A stretch of DNA of 64,000 nt, taken from Flammeovirgaceae bacterium UBA7330. Its GTDB lineage: Bacteria; Bacteroidota; Bacteroidia; Cytophagales; Cyclobacteriaceae. Shown here one piece after another: positions 61,067-64,000 of this stretch. Positions within the stretch are counted from its first letter, which is position 1; every line of letters begins with the position of its first letter. The position numbers and the translations under genes were made by a program. The DNA is taken from the NCBI GenBank assembly GCA_002471275.1, contig DKPQ01000019.1, positions 62,001 to 126,000 on the forward strand. Direction: 5' to 3'. Under the pieces are notes generated by a model, which was given only the letters and a program-made list of their open reading frames with translations, was not told the origin of the DNA and searched no databases.

Positions 61067-64000
61067 ATGGAAATTACATTTCTTAAAAAGATGCGCAATC
61101 GCAAGTTCTCCATATTAATGCTCCTTGCATTCATTAGCTGTCAATCAAAAATAGAACTTCCTGATGACGTTGCATTGGCTTATGAAAAACTTCCTGAGGT
61201 AATTGACTATAATTATCATATAAAGCCCATCCTTTCAGAAAACTGCTTTCAGTGTCATGGGCCTGATAAAGCCAATCAAAAGGCGGATCTTAGACTTGAT
61301 ATTGCAGACTCAGCCTATAAGGAGTTACCTAATTCTCCTGGCAAGTATGCCATCGTCAGGAAGAAACCTGGTGCCAGTGAGGTGGTGCAGCGTATACTAT
61401 CTGATGACCCGGAGTACGCGATGCCTGTGCTCGAATCACATCTGAAGCTAAATGCACATGAAAAGGCCTCCATCGTAAAATGGATTCGTCAGGGAGCAAA
61501 ATACAAAAAGCATTGGGCTTACATTTCTCCTCAGCTAACCGAATTGCCCGAAGTGGAAAACGAATCGATTGTACAGAATGAAATTGATCCGTTTATTCTA
61601 AAAAAGCTTGAGGTTCAGGGGCTAAAACCTGCTGAGAAGGCTGATAAAGAGATTCTTTTCAGAAGGCTATCTTTTGCGCTGAGAGGATTGCCACCCAGCA
61701 TCAAAGAAACAGATGATTTTCTGGCAGATCCCGATCCAGGAAGCTATGAGCAGTGGGTCGATAAATTCCTTGCCTCTTCAGACTATGGTGAGCGGATGGC
61801 GATTTACTGGCTGGAGCTCGCCCGTTTTGCCGACAGCGATGGGTATTTGGATGATAAAATGCGGGATTTCACGCCGTGGAGAGATTGGGTGATCGAGGCA
61901 TTCAATCAGAACATGTCCTATAAGGATTTTGTGACCTGGCAAATAGCCGGTGATCTCATTGAGAACCCATCCAGGGAAAGTATATTGGCCACCGCCTTCA
62001 ACCGGTTGCACAAGCGGAATTCAGAGGCCGGGATCGTATATGAGGAATTCAGGACGGAATATGTGGCTGACCGAACAAACACGTTTGGTAAGGCATTTTT
62101 GGCTTCTTCCTTTGAGTGTGCCCGTTGTCATGACCATAAATATGATCCCATCTCACAGAAGAATTATTATCAGCTCTTTGCCTTTTTTAATCAAACCGAT
62201 GAAATAGGATCAGCTGTTTACGGGCCTGACATTACGCCAGGACCTTCCATGCTTTTGACGACGGACCAGCAGGATGAGATCATCGCATATCTAAACAAGA
62301 AATTAGCAGAAAAGGAGGAAGAGCTCGACGAAATAAAAAACAAAAATGAAAAAGACATTCATAGATCTGATGCCCAGCTTGCAGCAGAAGTAAAGCGATC
62401 TCTTGATGCATCAGAAGTCGTCTATTTTAATTTCGATAAGCCTTATCAAAAAGGGGATCAAATCCTCTCTGCCAGGAAAAATGATTCACATGCATTAAAA
62501 ACAAGATTTGTCTCCTTTGCAGAGGGTGTCAAAAACGAAGCACTGTTGATTGATGGCGACTATGGTAAGGCTGGGCTTGGTAACCGGGATTTTTTATACG
62601 AACGGACACAACCGTTCAGCTTCGACCTATGGATCAATCCTCCAAAGCATTATGACGAAGCTTTGATCTTTGCCAATGCTCAGTCCATCCGGTATGGCTT
62701 TAAAGGCTACAACTGTATGCTGGATAGTAACAGGGTGAGGTTCATCATTTCGCATGCCTGGCCATATAATTCCCTTGAGGTAGTAAGCAAAGAGTCAGTT
62801 CCAGTGTCAGAATGGAGTCACCTGACGATTACCTATGATGGCACCAGCAAGGCAGCGGGAATTAAGCTGTTTCTCAATGGTAGGGAGCTTGCCAAAGAGA
62901 TACGCCGGGATAACCTGTATAAAGGACTTATTTACGAGGAAAATATCCATACACTAAGCGATCATGAACTCATGTTTGGAAATGAGCAGTTTCAAAAGAT
63001 GTTTAAAAATGGGCGGATCGATGAGTTTAGGATGTTCAATAAATCTATTACACCGCTCGAAGTCAAATATCTGCATGGAGAGGGGCTTCATGCGCAACCT
63101 CAGGAGCTGGTAACTGATTTTTATATTGCTCAAAGTACAGCATATCAGCAGGAGAGAAAGATATATCAACAGATTGCGGATAGTCTCAGTGACCTCTTAA
63201 ATGCAGTGCCGGAGATCATGGTAATGGGAGATATGGAAGAGCCCCGCAAAACGTTTGTGTTGAATCGTGGAGTGTATGATGCTCATGGGGAAGAAGTCAA
63301 TATTGGCATGCCAAATGATATGCTGGAGTTCTCTACCGATTATGTTCAAAATCGTTTGGGTCTGGCACAATGGCTTTTCGATGAGAAGAATCCACTCACT
63401 GCTCGGGTAATGGTAAACCGAATCTGGCAAATGCATTTTGGACAGGGGCTTGTTATGACGTCAGAGGAATTCGGAAGCCAGGGAAGCTTGCCCTCTCACC
63501 CTGAATTGTTGGATTGGATGGCTGTCTGGTTCATGGAAAACAACTGGGACATCAAAGCATTGCACAAGAAGATCGTCATGTCCTATACTTTTCAGCAGTC
63601 GTCAGAAATAACTCCTGAGATCCGGGAGAAAGATCCTGAAAATGTCTACCTGGCCCGCGGACCAAGATTTAGGATGCCTGCTGAGATGATCAGGGACAAT
63701 GCATTGAAATCCAGTGGATTATTGGTGAGTAGGATAGGAGGAGAAAGCGAATACCCTTATCAGCCGGAAGGTCTGTGGGATGAGGTGTCGAATAAGATCT
63801 GGAGATATCCATACAAACAAGGTAAAGGCGAAGGCCTGTATAGAAAGAGCATCTATACGGTATGGAAGCGAACAACCACACCTCCGAGTCTGATGATTTT
63901 TGATGCGGCAGACAGGGGGTCATGTGAAGTGCGAAGAAAAACCACAAGTACTCCTTTACAGTCATTGGTATTGCTCAATGATCCGCAATACGTTGAAGCA
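61067..64000 (+). CDS. Cytochrome-c/DUF1549/LamG/DUF1553 lipoprotein (incomplete at window edge)
   Basis: An open frame of 978 codons continuing past the window edge. Lipobox FISCQS with C25 (start ATG 61067, or 61091, which gives a tidier signal peptide). Domains: a planctomycete-type cytochrome c (PSCyt1) with CFQCH at 60-64; DUF1549/PSCyt2 (about 170-380) containing ECARCHDHKYDPI (C351, C354, H355); a LamG/concanavalin-like domain (about 440-650); and DUF1553/PSD1 (from about 750). In relatives a DUF1501 sulfatase-like partner usually follows; it would lie beyond the window. Such pairs accompany polysaccharide-degradation genes; the biochemical role is unproven. Confidence 0.9.
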   Translation, partial: MEITFLKKMRNRKFSILMLLAFISCQSKIELPDDVALAYEKLPEVIDYNYHIKPILSENCFQCHGPDKANQKADLRLDIADSAYKELPNSPGKYAIVRKKPGASEVVQRILSDDPEYAMPVLESHLKLNAHEKASIVKWIRQGAKYKKHWAYISPQLTELPEVENESIVQNEIDPFILKKLEVQGLKPAEKADKEILFRRLSFALRGLPPSIKETDDFLADPDPGSYEQWVDKFLASSDYGERMAIYWLELARFADSDGYLDDKMRDFTPWRDWVIEAFNQNMSYKDFVTWQIAGDLIENPSRESILATAFNRLHKRNSEAGIVYEEFRTEYVADRTNTFGKAFLASSFECARCHDHKYDPISQKNYYQLFAFFNQTDEIGSAVYGPDITPGPSMLLTTDQQDEIIAYLNKKLAEKEEELDEIKNKNEKDIHRSDAQLAAEVKRSLDASEVVYFNFDKPYQKGDQILSARKNDSHALKTRFVSFAEGVKNEALLIDGDYGKAGLGNRDFLYERTQPFSFDLWINPPKHYDEALIFANAQSIRYGFKGYNCMLDSNRVRFIISHAWPYNSLEVVSKESVPVSEWSHLTITYDGTSKAAGIKLFLNGRELAKEIRRDNLYKGLIYEENIHTLSDHELMFGNEQFQKMFKNGRIDEFRMFNKSITPLEVKYLHGEGLHAQPQELVTDFYIAQSTAYQQERKIYQQIADSLSDLLNAVPEIMVMGDMEEPRKTFVLNRGVYDAHGEEVNIGMPNDMLEFSTDYVQNRLGLAQWLFDEKNPLTARVMVNRIWQMHFGQGLVMTSEEFGSQGSLPSHPELLDWMAVWFMENNWDIKALHKKIVMSYTFQQSSEITPEIREKDPENVYLARGPRFRMPAEMIRDNALKSSGLLVSRIGGESEYPYQPEGLWDEVSNKIWRYPYKQGKGEGLYRKSIYTVWKRTTTPPSLMIFDAADRGSCEVRRKTTSTPLQSLVLLNDPQYVEA

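Noticed and set aside
1..64000. CRISPR array, insertion sequence, prophage or tRNA
   Set aside because: No regularly spaced direct repeats with spacers, no transposase or phage structural protein and no cloverleaf were seen by eye.

Overview
The window is about 64 kb of a Bacteroidota chromosome, most likely from a marine or soil Cytophagales-type bacterium. The evidence is type IX secretion C-terminal sorting tails (YPNP-type), an ECF sigma/FecR/STN-carboxypeptidase-regulatory module, a menaquinone (men) gene set, the ParE/ParC pair, -33/-7 promoters of the TTTG/TAnnTTTG kind, weak Shine-Dalgarno signals and moderate GC. I saw no tRNA, rRNA, CRISPR, insertion sequence or phage gene. The window is dense accessory-plus-core chromosome, with no gap above 200 bases.

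Layout. 1-1842: HAD phosphatase and a site-2-type membrane protease. 1839-11626 (minus): one long unit Mrp, NifU-like, M43 secreted metalloprotease, double-domain D-Ala-D-Ala ligase, PASTA protein, T9SS cargo, with a good promoter at 11642-11672. 11703-15733: exported conserved protein, MacB-like permease, Apt, small lipoprotein and membrane protein. 15880-22572: parE and parC, separated by a lipoprotein esterase, a SatD-family regulator and a small membrane protein. 22583-25461: SanA-like protein, TerB-like protein, rhomboid protease, and a PA0069-type radical SAM protein with a striking repeated operator at its start codon. 25464-34366: men genes on the minus strand (menE; menB, menD, menF and a hotdog thioesterase), interrupted by a plus-strand sigma/STN/FecR module. 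34384-42323: histidine phosphatase, DUF72, LigD, Ku, a TPR protein and a small protein (a non-homologous end-joining locus), hydrolases and a SMUG2-like uracil glycosylase.

42508-46632 is an adaptor/permease/TolC export set without its ATPase. 46655-47122 holds an extended RNA stem-loop, a 67-codon gene and a terminator that has an alternative pairing partner. It is followed by a five-gene envelope operon (47153-52085: lipoprotein, two exported proteins, an 802-residue leucine-rich-repeat protein built from three WW-capped cassettes, and a membrane coiled-coil protein). I do not recognise this operon as a named system; several of its members look like diverged versions of one fold, and it is the best candidate here for something undescribed.

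52195-64000: a HisKA_2-type kinase with a decayed ATPase domain plus a DUF6807 lipoprotein; a CHRD x3-cupredoxin lipoprotein; a REC-PAS-PAS-HisKA_2 kinase; pirin; rhodanese; a membrane-bound winged-helix regulator; and, running off the right edge, a large cytochrome-c/DUF1549/LamG/DUF1553 lipoprotein. All function calls come from reading motifs by eye; no database search was run.
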